5,373 nucleotides of DNA, taken from contig CAUJJQ010000153.1 of assembly GCA_963205285.1 (NCBI GenBank), positions 1-5,373 on the forward strand, written 5' to 3'. This document shows positions 1-5,373 of this stretch, in pieces; the first letter of the stretch is position 1; each line of letters starts with the position of its first letter. The notes beneath the pieces are model-generated. The model was not told the DNA's origin. It was given only the letters and a program-made list of their open reading frames with translations, and searched no databases. Source of the DNA: Pseudomonadota bacterium. GTDB lineage: Bacteria > Pseudomonadota > Alphaproteobacteria > Sphingomonadales > Sphingomonadaceae. The position numbers and the translations under genes were made by a program.

Positions 1-1
1 C

Positions 2-760
2 TTTTGCGAAAATCACGGGCTGCTCAAGTTTTTTGGTCGCCCGCAATGGCGCACGGTGGCGGGCGGCAGCCAGCAATATGTGGCGCGGCTGGCGCAAAAT
101 ATCGGCGATATTGTCACCAATGCCCGCATAAGCGGCGTGGATGGGGGTGGCCATGGTGCGGAACTTATCTTTGCTGATGGGGCGCGGCGGCGCTTTGACC
201 ATGTTGTGATCGCCACCCATGCCGATCAGGCATTGGCGCTGTTGGCTCAGCCGAGCGAAGCCGAACGCGCGACGCTCAGCTGTTTTTCCTACATCGACAA
301 TGTGGCGGTGCTTCACAAGGATGCATCCTTGATGCCGCATCGCCGCCGCGTCTGGTCGAGCTGGAATTATATGACCCGCGACGCGGCGGAGGGGCGCAAG
401 CTCGCCGTCACTTACTGGATGAACCGGTTGCAGAATATCGACGGCATGCGCGATTATTTTGTCACGCTGAACCCGCATCGCGCGGTTGCGGAGGCGGCGA
501 TTTTTGCGCGCACCACCTATGCTCACCCTTATTTTGATGCCCGCGCCATCGCCGCGCAGCAGAAATTATGGGCGCTGCAGGGTGCGCGCAATTTGTGGTT
601 CTGCGGCGCCTATTTCGGTGCCGGTTTTCATGAGGATGGGTTGCAGGCGGGCCTCGCAGTGGCGGAGGCTTTGGGCGGCGTCGAGCGGCCATGGCAGGTC
701 GCAAACCCATCGGGGCGGATTTGTATGGATATTGCGGCGCCAGGGCTGGTGGCGGCCTGA
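2..760 (+). CDS. FAD-dependent amine-oxidase-like oxidoreductase (COG2907 type), C-terminal part
   Basis: The reading frame is open from base 2, so the gene starts upstream of the window. The 252 residues seen are roughly the C-terminal 60% of a family that usually runs to about 420-450 residues; the N-terminal Rossmann FAD-binding motif is not in view. Visible family features are RPQWRTVAGGSQQYV near the fragment start, a DHVVIATHADQAL segment (fragment residues ~66-78) typical of the second part of the FAD fold, WSSWNY and TYWMNRLQ in the substrate-domain region, and the C-terminal flavin-contact stretch FCGAYFGAGFHEDGLQAG (~200-217). The exact substrate is unknown. Members usually sit beside DUF1365 and cyclopropane-fatty-acid-synthase-like genes and are thought to oxidise or desaturate modified membrane fatty acids; that role is inferred from context. 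The stop is 13 bases before the DUF1365 start, which suggests one transcript. I am confident of the family and not of the reaction. Confidence 0.9.
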   Translation, partial: FCENHGLLKFFGRPQWRTVAGGSQQYVARLAQNIGDIVTNARISGVDGGGHGAELIFADGARRRFDHVVIATHADQALALLAQPSEAERATLSCFSYIDNVAVLHKDASLMPHRRRVWSSWNYMTRDAAEGRKLAVTYWMNRLQNIDGMRDYFVTLNPHRAVAEAAIFARTTYAHPYFDARAIAAQQKLWALQGARNLWFCGAYFGAGFHEDGLQAGLAVAEALGGVERPWQVANPSGRICMDIAAPGLVAA

Positions 761-773
761 TGGAAGGTGCCTG

Positions 774-1529
774 ATGAAAGCGGGCGACGCGCTCTATGTC
801 GGCCATGTGTGCCACCAGCGCCACCGGCCGCGCGCGCACCGGCTGCGCTATGGCCTTTTCTATCTGCTGCTCGACATCGACCAACTGGCAGCAAATGCGC
901 GGCGTTTATGGCTGATCGGCCATAACCGCCTGGGCTTTTTTGGCGTCCATGACCGCGACCATGGGGCGGCACCGGGGCAGAGCCTGCGCGCGGTGGTACT
1001 GGCGCAATTGGCCGCCGCCGGATTTGATGTGGCGACGCTTGGCGGCGGGCAAATCCGTCTCCTCACCATGCCGCGCGTCATGGGCTATGCTTTCAACCCG
1101 CTGTCGCTTTTTTATTGCCATGATGCGGCGGGGCAGCTTGCCGCCATCCTCTATGAAGTGCGCAACACTTTTGGCGAACGGCATTTTTATGCGCATGGAG
1201 TGACCGGCACGGGGACGATGCGCCACAGCAGCGCCAAGGCATTTTATGTCTCCCCCTTCCTGCCCGATGATCTGCAATATGATTTTGTCGTTACCCCGCC
1301 CGATGATCGGTTGCGTGTTGAAATCACCGCGCGCGACGGGGCAGGGCCAATGCTCTATGCCGCGCTCAGCGGGCAAAGGCGCGCGCTCACCAATGGTGCT
1401 TTGGTGGCAGCAGCACTGCGTTTCCCATTACAAAGCATCAAAGTCATTGCCGCCATCCATTGGGAAGCGGTCAAAATCTGGGCCAAGAAAATCCCGATAT
1501 TGCGCCACCCCCAACGGCGCGAACAATAG
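774..1529 (+). CDS. DUF1365 family protein (COG3496)
   Basis: A complete 251-residue protein of the usual family length. The ATG at 774 is chosen because GGAAGG lies 6 bases upstream (762-767) and because the family-typical N-terminus (YVGHVCHQRHRPRAHRLRYGLFYLLLD, residues 8-34 in two parts) begins directly after it; the open frame extends further upstream but there overlaps the oxidoreductase gene. Conserved blocks in order are LLTMPRVMGYAFNPLSLFY (96-114), LYEVRNTFGERHFY (126-139), HSSAKAFYVSPF (151-162), a TPPDDRLRVEI strand (174-184), and the C-terminal KVIAAIHWEAVKIWAKKIP (223-241). No catalytic mechanism is established for the family. It is repeatedly found with the COG2907 flavoprotein and a cyclopropane-fatty-acid-synthase-like methyltransferase, so a role in altering membrane acyl chains is likely but inferred. 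No methyltransferase gene follows here; the copper promoter begins 3 bases after the stop. Confidence 0.92.
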   Translation: MKAGDALYVGHVCHQRHRPRAHRLRYGLFYLLLDIDQLAANARRLWLIGHNRLGFFGVHDRDHGAAPGQSLRAVVLAQLAAAGFDVATLGGGQIRLLTMPRVMGYAFNPLSLFYCHDAAGQLAAILYEVRNTFGERHFYAHGVTGTGTMRHSSAKAFYVSPFLPDDLQYDFVVTPPDDRLRVEITARDGAGPMLYAALSGQRRALTNGALVAAALRFPLQSIKVIAAIHWEAVKIWAKKIPILRHPQRREQ

Positions 1530-1532
1530 GCC

Positions 1533-1563
1533 TTGACCTTCCCATGATGGGAAGGTGCAAGGG
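1533..1563 (+). promoter_or_regulatory. CueR-type copper-responsive promoter and operator of copA
   Basis: A TTGACC -35 element at 1533-1538 overlaps a perfect inverted repeat at 1536-1556: half-site ACCTTCCCAT, one central G at 1546, then ATGGGAAGGT. CueR-family regulators bind such ACCTTCC...GGAAGGT dyads inside an abnormally long (19-base) -35/-10 spacer and activate by untwisting it. With a 19-base spacer the -10 would be CAAGGG at 1558-1563, a poor match to TATAAT; no better hexamer lies within a base or two, so the -10 is the weak part of the call. The orientation and position, about 50-70 bases before copA and with a cueR-like gene in the same operon, support the assignment. The remaining stretch to the copA start (1564-1602) would be a short leader and shows no other structure. 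In RNA read from upstream the dyad could also fold as a 9-bp hairpin (1536-1544 with 1548-1556, loop TGA), without a following T-run. Confidence 0.88.
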
Positions 1564-1602
1564 TGGCGGCGATACCCCCGATGAAACGGAAATGCTGCCG
1601 CC

Positions 1603-3888
1603 ATGCACGCCGACGAAATGCCCGAAAATACCTCCGCGCCGCAGATTTTGCGGGTGGAGGGGATGCACTGCGCATCGTGCGTCGGGCGTGCCGAACAGGC
1701 GCTGCGCTCGGTGCCCGGCGTTACCGATGCGCGCGTCCATCTGATCGCCGAGCAGGCGGTGGTGACGGGTGATGTTGCGGCGGACGCGTTGATACGCGCG
1801 CTCGCTGCCATTGGCTATGCCGCCCATGTGGTGCGCGATGAGGCAGCCGAAGCGGCAGCGCGTGACGCGGCAAAGGCGGCAGCGCGCCGGGCGCTGGCGC
1901 GTGATTTTGCCTTTGCCGCGCTCCTCACCCTGCCGATTTTTGTAGTGGAGATGGGATCGCATCTCTTTCCCGCGCTCCACCATTTTCTCAGCGATAATAT
2001 CGGCATGACGCGGGTGCAGATGGCGCAGGCGTTGCTGACCACCATCCTCCTCGCCCTGCCGGGCGCGCGTTTTTTCCGCGCCGGCCTGCCCGCGCTCTGG
2101 CGGCTTGCGCCCGATATGAACGCGCTGGTCGCGGTGGGAACGGGCGCGGCCTATGGCTATTCGATGGTGGCGACCTTTGCGCCGCACTGGCTGCCAGCGG
2201 GCAGCGCGCATATCTATTTCGAAGCGGCGGCGGTAATTGTGACCTTGATATTGGGCGGCCGTTATCTGGAGGAACGCGCCAAGCACCGCGCGCACGCCGC
2301 CATCCGCGCGCTGGTCGACCTGCAACCCAAAAGCGCGCCGGTGCAGCAAGGTGAAACCTTTGTCGAAACGCCAATCGCCGCGATCCTGCCGGGCGATGTC
2401 GTGCTGGCGCAACCGGGCGCGCGCATCGCGCTCGACGGGGTGGTCATCTGGGGCGACAGCCATGTGGATGAGGCGATGTTGACAGGGGAACCGATGCCGG
2501 TGGCCAAATCGGCGGGCGCGCAGGTGACGGGTGGGACGATCAACGGCGAAGGGGCGATCCACATCCGCGTCGATGCGGTGGGGGCCGATGGCGTGCTGGC
2601 GCGCATCATCGCGCTGGTCAGCGCGGCGGAGGGCGCACGATTGCCGATCACCGCGCTGGTTGACCGCATCACCCGCTGGTTTGTGCCGATGGTTTTCGGG
2701 GTCGCGGCGCTGACTTTCCTGCTGTGGCTGGCGTTTGCCCCGGCACCCGCGCTGCCCCAGGCATTGGTGCATGCGGTCGCGGTGCTGATCGTCGCCTGCC
2801 CCTGCGCCATGGGGCTGGCCACCCCGATGGCGGTTATGGTGGGGTCTGGGCGTGCCGCACAATTGGGGATTTTGCTGCGCGGGGGGGATGCTTTGCAACA
2901 ATTGGAATCGGTGCGCGTCATCGCCTTTGACAAGACGGGGACGTTGACGGCGGGGCAACCCGTGCTGATCGATTTTATATGGCTGCCTGATGTCGTGGCG
3001 GATGAGATGTTGGCCGATGTCGCGGCGGTGGAGGCTTTGTCCGAACATCCATCCGCCCGCGCCATCGTTGCGGCGGCAGCGGCGCGCGCGCTCCCCCGCC
3101 CCCCGGTGCAGGATTTTGTCGCCCGTGCGGGACATGGCGTATCGGCGATGGTGGGGGATGGCGCTGCTGCCCGCCACATCGCCATCGGCAATGCCGCCCA
3201 ATTGGCGAGCCATGGGGTGGATTGCGCGCCACTGGCCCCCCACGCGGCGGGCTGGGCGGCGGAGGGGAAAAGTCCGATTTTCATCGCGCGCGATGGGCAA
3301 TTGGCAGGGGTAATTGCGCTTGGCGATATCGCAAAGCCGACCAGCGCAGCGGCTATCCGCCGCCTTGCCGCCGACGGGCTGCATGTCGTGATGCTGAGCG
3401 GGGATAATGCCGCCACCGCGCGCGCCATCGGTGCGCAATTGGGGGTGGATGATGTGGCGGGCGGGCTGCTCCCCGCCGATAAATTGGCCGCGCTCGATAA
3501 ATTACGCGCAAAATATGGCCCCATTGCCTTTGTGGGGGACGGGATCAACGATGCGCCGGTGCTGGCGGCGGCGGATGTCGGCCTTGCCATGGGCAATGGC
3601 ACCGACATTGCGATGGAGGCGGCGGACGGCGTTTTGATGGCGGGCGACCCTCAGGGCGTGGTGCGCGCCATCCGCCTGTCGCACGCGACGATGCGCAATA
3701 TCCGCCAGAATCTCTTCTGGGCCTTTGCCTATAATATCGCGCTGGTGCCGCTGGCGGCGGGCGCGCTACATCCATTTTGGGGGATCAGCCTGTCGCCCGT
3801 TTTTGCAGCGGGGGCGATGGCATTGTCGAGCGTCTTTGTCATCGGCAATGCGTTAAGGTTGAATCGCGCAGAAAGGGATGGTCGATGA
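1603..3888 (+). CDS. copA: Cu(I)-exporting P1B-1-type ATPase CopA
   Basis: A 761-residue inner-membrane pump that uses ATP to move Cu(I) out of the cytoplasm. It has one N-terminal heavy-metal-associated domain (about 14-78) with GMHCASC (Cys23, Cys26), then TM1-TM4 (about 101-220). The actuator domain carries TGEP (294-297). TM5-TM6 (about 358-412) include the transport motif CPC (Cys399, Cys401). The P-domain has DKTGTLT with phosphorylated Asp443, and the N-domain has the SEHP histidine (His482). MLSGDN (597-602) and the hinge GDGINDAP (645-652) follow. TM7 carries Tyr710-Asn711 and TM8 carries MALSS (Met739, Ser742, Ser743); CPC with YN and MxxSS is the Cu(I)-specific signature, against zinc or cadmium pumps. 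The only possible ATG between the upstream in-frame stop (1582-1584) and the domain is 1603, apart from a second at 1618; neither has a strong ribosome site. Expression is probably driven by the CueR promoter just upstream, and the stop overlaps the regulator's start. Confidence 0.97.
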   Translation: MHADEMPENTSAPQILRVEGMHCASCVGRAEQALRSVPGVTDARVHLIAEQAVVTGDVAADALIRALAAIGYAAHVVRDEAAEAAARDAAKAAARRALARDFAFAALLTLPIFVVEMGSHLFPALHHFLSDNIGMTRVQMAQALLTTILLALPGARFFRAGLPALWRLAPDMNALVAVGTGAAYGYSMVATFAPHWLPAGSAHIYFEAAAVIVTLILGGRYLEERAKHRAHAAIRALVDLQPKSAPVQQGETFVETPIAAILPGDVVLAQPGARIALDGVVIWGDSHVDEAMLTGEPMPVAKSAGAQVTGGTINGEGAIHIRVDAVGADGVLARIIALVSAAEGARLPITALVDRITRWFVPMVFGVAALTFLLWLAFAPAPALPQALVHAVAVLIVACPCAMGLATPMAVMVGSGRAAQLGILLRGGDALQQLESVRVIAFDKTGTLTAGQPVLIDFIWLPDVVADEMLADVAAVEALSEHPSARAIVAAAAARALPRPPVQDFVARAGHGVSAMVGDGAAARHIAIGNAAQLASHGVDCAPLAPHAAGWAAEGKSPIFIARDGQLAGVIALGDIAKPTSAAAIRRLAADGLHVVMLSGDNAATARAIGAQLGVDDVAGGLLPADKLAALDKLRAKYGPIAFVGDGINDAPVLAAADVGLAMGNGTDIAMEAADGVLMAGDPQGVVRAIRLSHATMRNIRQNLFWAFAYNIALVPLAAGALHPFWGISLSPVFAAGAMALSSVFVIGNALRLNRAERDGR

Positions 3889-4292
3889 ACATTGGGGATG
3901 CGGCACGCGCGTCGGGCGTTTCGGCCAAGATGATCCGCTATTATGAGGATATTGCGCTCCTCCCCCCGGCGGCGCGGCGCGCATCGGGCTATCGCGATTA
4001 TGGCGCGGATGATGTCCACCGCCTGCGCTTTGTCCGCCGCGCGCGCGACCTTGGCTTTTCGATAGAGGAAGTGCGCGAATTATTGAGCCTGTGGCATGAC
4101 AAAAGCCGGCACAGCGGCGATGTAAAGGCATTGGCCAGCCGCCACATCGCCGCGCTCCACAGCCGCATCGACGCGCTGCGCAATATGGCGGCAACGCTCG
4201 AAACCTTGGTCGATTGCTGCGCGGGCGACAGTCGCCCCGACTGCCCGATTTTGGCGGATTTATCGGGGGATGGGGGGCGATGCCCCCCATAG
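3885..4292 (+). CDS. cueR: CueR-type Cu(I)-responsive MerR-family transcriptional regulator
   Basis: A 135-residue cytosolic copper sensor that binds the dyad in the copA promoter. The N-terminal winged helix-turn-helix (about 1-70) carries MNIGDAARASGVSAKMIRYYE and the GYRDY wing. A dimerisation helix follows (about 78-110), then the metal-binding loop CCAGDSRPDCP. Cys112 and Cys120 match the Cu(I) ligands of E. coli CueR at the same numbers, and Ser77 (RHSGDV) replaces the cysteine used by divalent-metal MerR proteins, so a monovalent sensor (Cu(I), also Ag(I) or Au(I)) is expected. The start at 3885 overlaps the copA stop as ATGA, and AAAGGGA lies 6 bases upstream (3872-3878), so the two are co-transcribed and probably translationally coupled. 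This places the regulator under its own target promoter. The family's Cys/His-rich tail after LSG is altered here: DGGRCPP in place of CCHHRAG, with an extra cysteine at 111. Confidence 0.95.
   Translation: MNIGDAARASGVSAKMIRYYEDIALLPPAARRASGYRDYGADDVHRLRFVRRARDLGFSIEEVRELLSLWHDKSRHSGDVKALASRHIAALHSRIDALRNMAATLETLVDCCAGDSRPDCPILADLSGDGGRCPP
4270..4290. terminator. GC-rich inverted repeat at the convergent gene ends, candidate bidirectional terminator
   Basis: A perfect 9-bp inverted repeat: ATGGGGGGC at 4270-4278, loop GAT, then GCCCCCCAT at 4282-4290. It covers the last codons and first stop base of the cueR gene and ends 7 bases before the stop of the opposing gene. The position between convergent genes and the very stable stem suggest that it blocks transcription from both sides. 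Neither strand shows a T-run after the stem, so it is not a canonical intrinsic terminator; it could act with Rho, or protect 3' ends. Confidence 0.5.
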
Positions 4293-4297
4293 GATCG

Positions 4298-5287
4298 TCA
4301 GCCCTGCGGTGTTGCGCCACCCGTCGCCCCGCGCATCAGGCGTTGCGCCTCGGCAATCGCATCCTGTTCGGACTTGCTGCCTGCCAGAATCTCGTCTGCC
4401 ATTTCGAGCAGTCGCGCTGAAATCACTGTCCCTGCCTGCGCTTCTTCGGTGATGGCGATGCCGCCGGTTCGTTCGGCAATCGCCGCCCATTCGGCGCGCA
4501 CCGCGGCCCAATATCCCTGCGTCGCCGTCCAATAACGGTCGGCGGCGGCGACATCAAAGCCGTCAAAGCGTGTATAGCTGTTGAGGACATATTCCTGAAC
4601 AATCGGGCGGAGCTGCCCGTCAACCAGTCCCATTTTTGTGTTGTCCTGCCAGTGGATCCAGCCATTGGGCGTGGTTTGATGGCGGTTGATGCCGAGATAG
4701 CGGTCATAGACCGGGTGGCGCACCGCATCGCGCCGGGCGAGTGGCCGCCACGTCCAGTTGGAACGCCAGCGGCGCACGCCGCCCTGTTCCTCAAACTGGC
4801 CCCAACCGGCATAACGCGGGCTGTCATCGACCTGATAAACCGTCTGCGACCAGCGGCCATGGCGCATCCGTTCGGGCACATCCTCCCATGTCCAGCGATT
4901 GCTGTCGCTATAAACCAGCACGCGGGCGGGCTCATATTCCCAATCCTGCCGCCAATGTTTGATGACCATCGACTGACCTTCATTATCGACGACGAGCAGA
5001 TGCTGGAGGATGATGCGCCGTCCGCTGTCTTCGATGACGCGCACCACTTCATAACCGCCGGAAATCTGGCGATCGCGCGGGGTATAATCGGCGCGCCATG
5101 CGGTGGCTTCCTGCATATCGAAGCGGACGCGGAAATTACCCGCCATCGCCAATATGTCCGCACGATCCGCCTGAAAAGCAGCGGCCTCATCGGCGGCCGG
5201 ACGTTCGGCAATCGGCGGGTGGGCGATGGCCGGGGTGACCAGCATGCTGCCCAGCATCAGTGCGGCGGCAAAGCGAAAGTTACGCAT
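4298..5287 (-). CDS. DUF6607-type secreted protein of unknown function
   Basis: A 329-residue protein with a clear signal peptide: Arg2 and Arg5, a hydrophobic core (about 7-18), and probable cleavage after PAIA (residue 22), so it is exported to the periplasm or outer membrane. The start is the ATG at 5287, which has AAGGAG 6 bases upstream; an in-frame TTG at 5302 would add five residues but lies in the ribosome site. The mature part is strikingly rich in aromatics (15 tryptophans in 329 residues), with runs such as HWRQDWEYEP (111-120), NRWTWEDVPERM (130-141), WRSNWTWRPL (174-183) and NGWIHWQDNTK (208-218). This pattern matches my memory of the DUF6607 family, whose function is not established. 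No cysteines and no catalytic motif are evident. The receptor gene upstream ends 31 bases before it on the same strand, suggesting an operon and a role linked to uptake of the receptor's ligand; that link is inference. Confidence 0.8.
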   Translation of the reverse strand: MRNFRFAAALMLGSMLVTPAIAHPPIAERPAADEAAAFQADRADILAMAGNFRVRFDMQEATAWRADYTPRDRQISGGYEVVRVIEDSGRRIILQHLLVVDNEGQSMVIKHWRQDWEYEPARVLVYSDSNRWTWEDVPERMRHGRWSQTVYQVDDSPRYAGWGQFEEQGGVRRWRSNWTWRPLARRDAVRHPVYDRYLGINRHQTTPNGWIHWQDNTKMGLVDGQLRPIVQEYVLNSYTRFDGFDVAAADRYWTATQGYWAAVRAEWAAIAERTGGIAITEEAQAGTVISARLLEMADEILAGSKSEQDAIAEAQRLMRGATGGATPQG

Positions 5288-5293
5288 CTTACT

Positions 5294-5299
5294 CTCCTT
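5294..5299 (-). promoter_or_regulatory. Ribosome binding site deciding the start of the DUF6607-type gene
   Basis: On the minus strand AAGGAG occupies 5299-5294, exactly 6 bases before the ATG at 5287. It is the strongest Shine-Dalgarno match in the window and favours this ATG over the upstream in-frame TTG at 5302. No promoter is visible in the 31-base gap, consistent with transcription continuing from the receptor gene. Confidence 0.8.
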
Positions 5300-5318
5300 C
5301 AAATATGGGGTTGGTTGG

Positions 5319-5373
5319 TCAAAAGCGCCAGCTGAGCGAGGCGGAGATGTTGCGCCCCGGCTGGGTATAAGCG
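5319..5373 (-). CDS. TonB-dependent outer-membrane receptor, C-terminal end only
   Basis: Read on the minus strand, the frame starting at 5372 gives AYTQPGRNISASLSWRF and then TGA (5321-5319). A terminal QPGR-N-x-x-hydrophobic-alternating strand ending in Trp-Arg-Phe at the very C-terminus is the classic last beta-strand of TonB-dependent receptors, where the final aromatic residue is recognised by the outer-membrane assembly machinery. Only 17 residues are in the window, so the ligand cannot be told; siderophore, haem or other metal complexes are the usual ones. The gene continues beyond the right edge. The following DUF6607-type gene starts 31 bases downstream. The fragment is short, so the call rests on this terminal motif and on the context. 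Confidence 0.75.
   Translation of the reverse strand, partial: AYTQPGRNISASLSWRF

Noticed and set aside
486..773. Upstream extension of the DUF1365 frame
   Set aside because: It overlaps the conserved C-terminus of the flavoprotein, and its translation is Arg-rich and unlike the family; the ATG at 774 has a good ribosome site.
1536..1556. The palindrome as a dedicated intrinsic terminator for the DUF1365 gene
   Set aside because: There is no T-run after the stem, and its sequence, -35 overlap and context fit a CueR operator much better; a secondary effect on read-through stays possible.
1471..3438. A 655-codon open frame on the minus strand opposite copA
   Set aside because: It lies antisense to a textbook CopA, its translation is rich in Arg, His and Gln with no domain pattern, and such long antisense frames are expected from GC-rich codon bias.
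2262..3608. A 448-codon minus-strand open frame opposite copA
   Set aside because: Low-complexity Ala/Ser/Thr/Pro-rich translation with no recognisable motif; a frame shadow of copA.
3777..3884. In-frame extension of the MerR-type regulator upstream of 3885
   Set aside because: The extension overlaps the copA transmembrane end and does not resemble MerR proteins; MNIGDAARASGVS is the standard family N-terminus and has its own ribosome site.
4652..5335. A 227-codon plus-strand open frame opposite the DUF6607-type gene
   Set aside because: The minus-strand gene has a signal peptide, a strong ribosome site and an operon context; the plus-strand frame has none of these.
1..5373. Mobile element, CRISPR, tRNA or phage content
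   Set aside because: No direct repeat arrays, transposase-like frames, terminal inverted repeats or tRNA-like cloverleafs were seen; base composition looks uniform throughout.

Overview
The window reads as GC-rich alphaproteobacterial chromosome, most likely from the Sphingomonadales. The lineage is inferred from the GC-rich codon use, the FAD oxidoreductase/DUF1365 pair, and a TonB-dependent receptor placed next to a DUF6607-type periplasmic protein. None of this fixes a genus. The DNA is densely coded: six genes, two of them cut by the window edges, and no gene-free stretch longer than about 75 bases.

Left part (1-1529, + strand): the C-terminal 252 residues of an FAD-dependent amine-oxidase-like oxidoreductase (COG2907 type), then a complete DUF1365 protein 13 bases later. 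This pair usually belongs to a membrane fatty-acid modification cluster with a cyclopropane-fatty-acid-synthase-like methyltransferase. No such methyltransferase follows here, so any partner gene must lie upstream or elsewhere.

Middle (1533-4292, + strand): a self-contained copper-resistance operon. It starts 3 bases after the DUF1365 stop with a CueR-type promoter: a TTGACC -35 followed by a perfect 10+1+10 palindrome in an elongated spacer. Next come a Cu(I)-exporting P1B-1 ATPase (CopA) and a CueR-type MerR regulator whose start overlaps the copA stop (ATGA). The regulator keeps the Cu(I)-binding Cys112/Cys120 pair and Ser77 of E. coli CueR. The implied circuit is that cytosolic Cu(I) binds CueR, which activates the copA promoter; CopA exports Cu(I), and CueR raises its own expression from the same transcript.

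Right part (4298-5373, - strand): convergent with the copper operon, separated from it by 5 bases at a 9-bp GC-rich hairpin. It holds a secreted, tryptophan-rich DUF6607-type protein of unknown function, preceded in the same direction by the last 17 residues of a TonB-dependent outer-membrane receptor. The two are probably co-transcribed.

I see no RNA genes, CRISPR, insertion sequences or attachment sites. The window looks mostly like ordinary housekeeping and metal-homeostasis DNA. The items most worth checking are the copper promoter with its poor -10, the uncharacterised DUF6607/receptor pair, and the close join of the lipid and copper modules.
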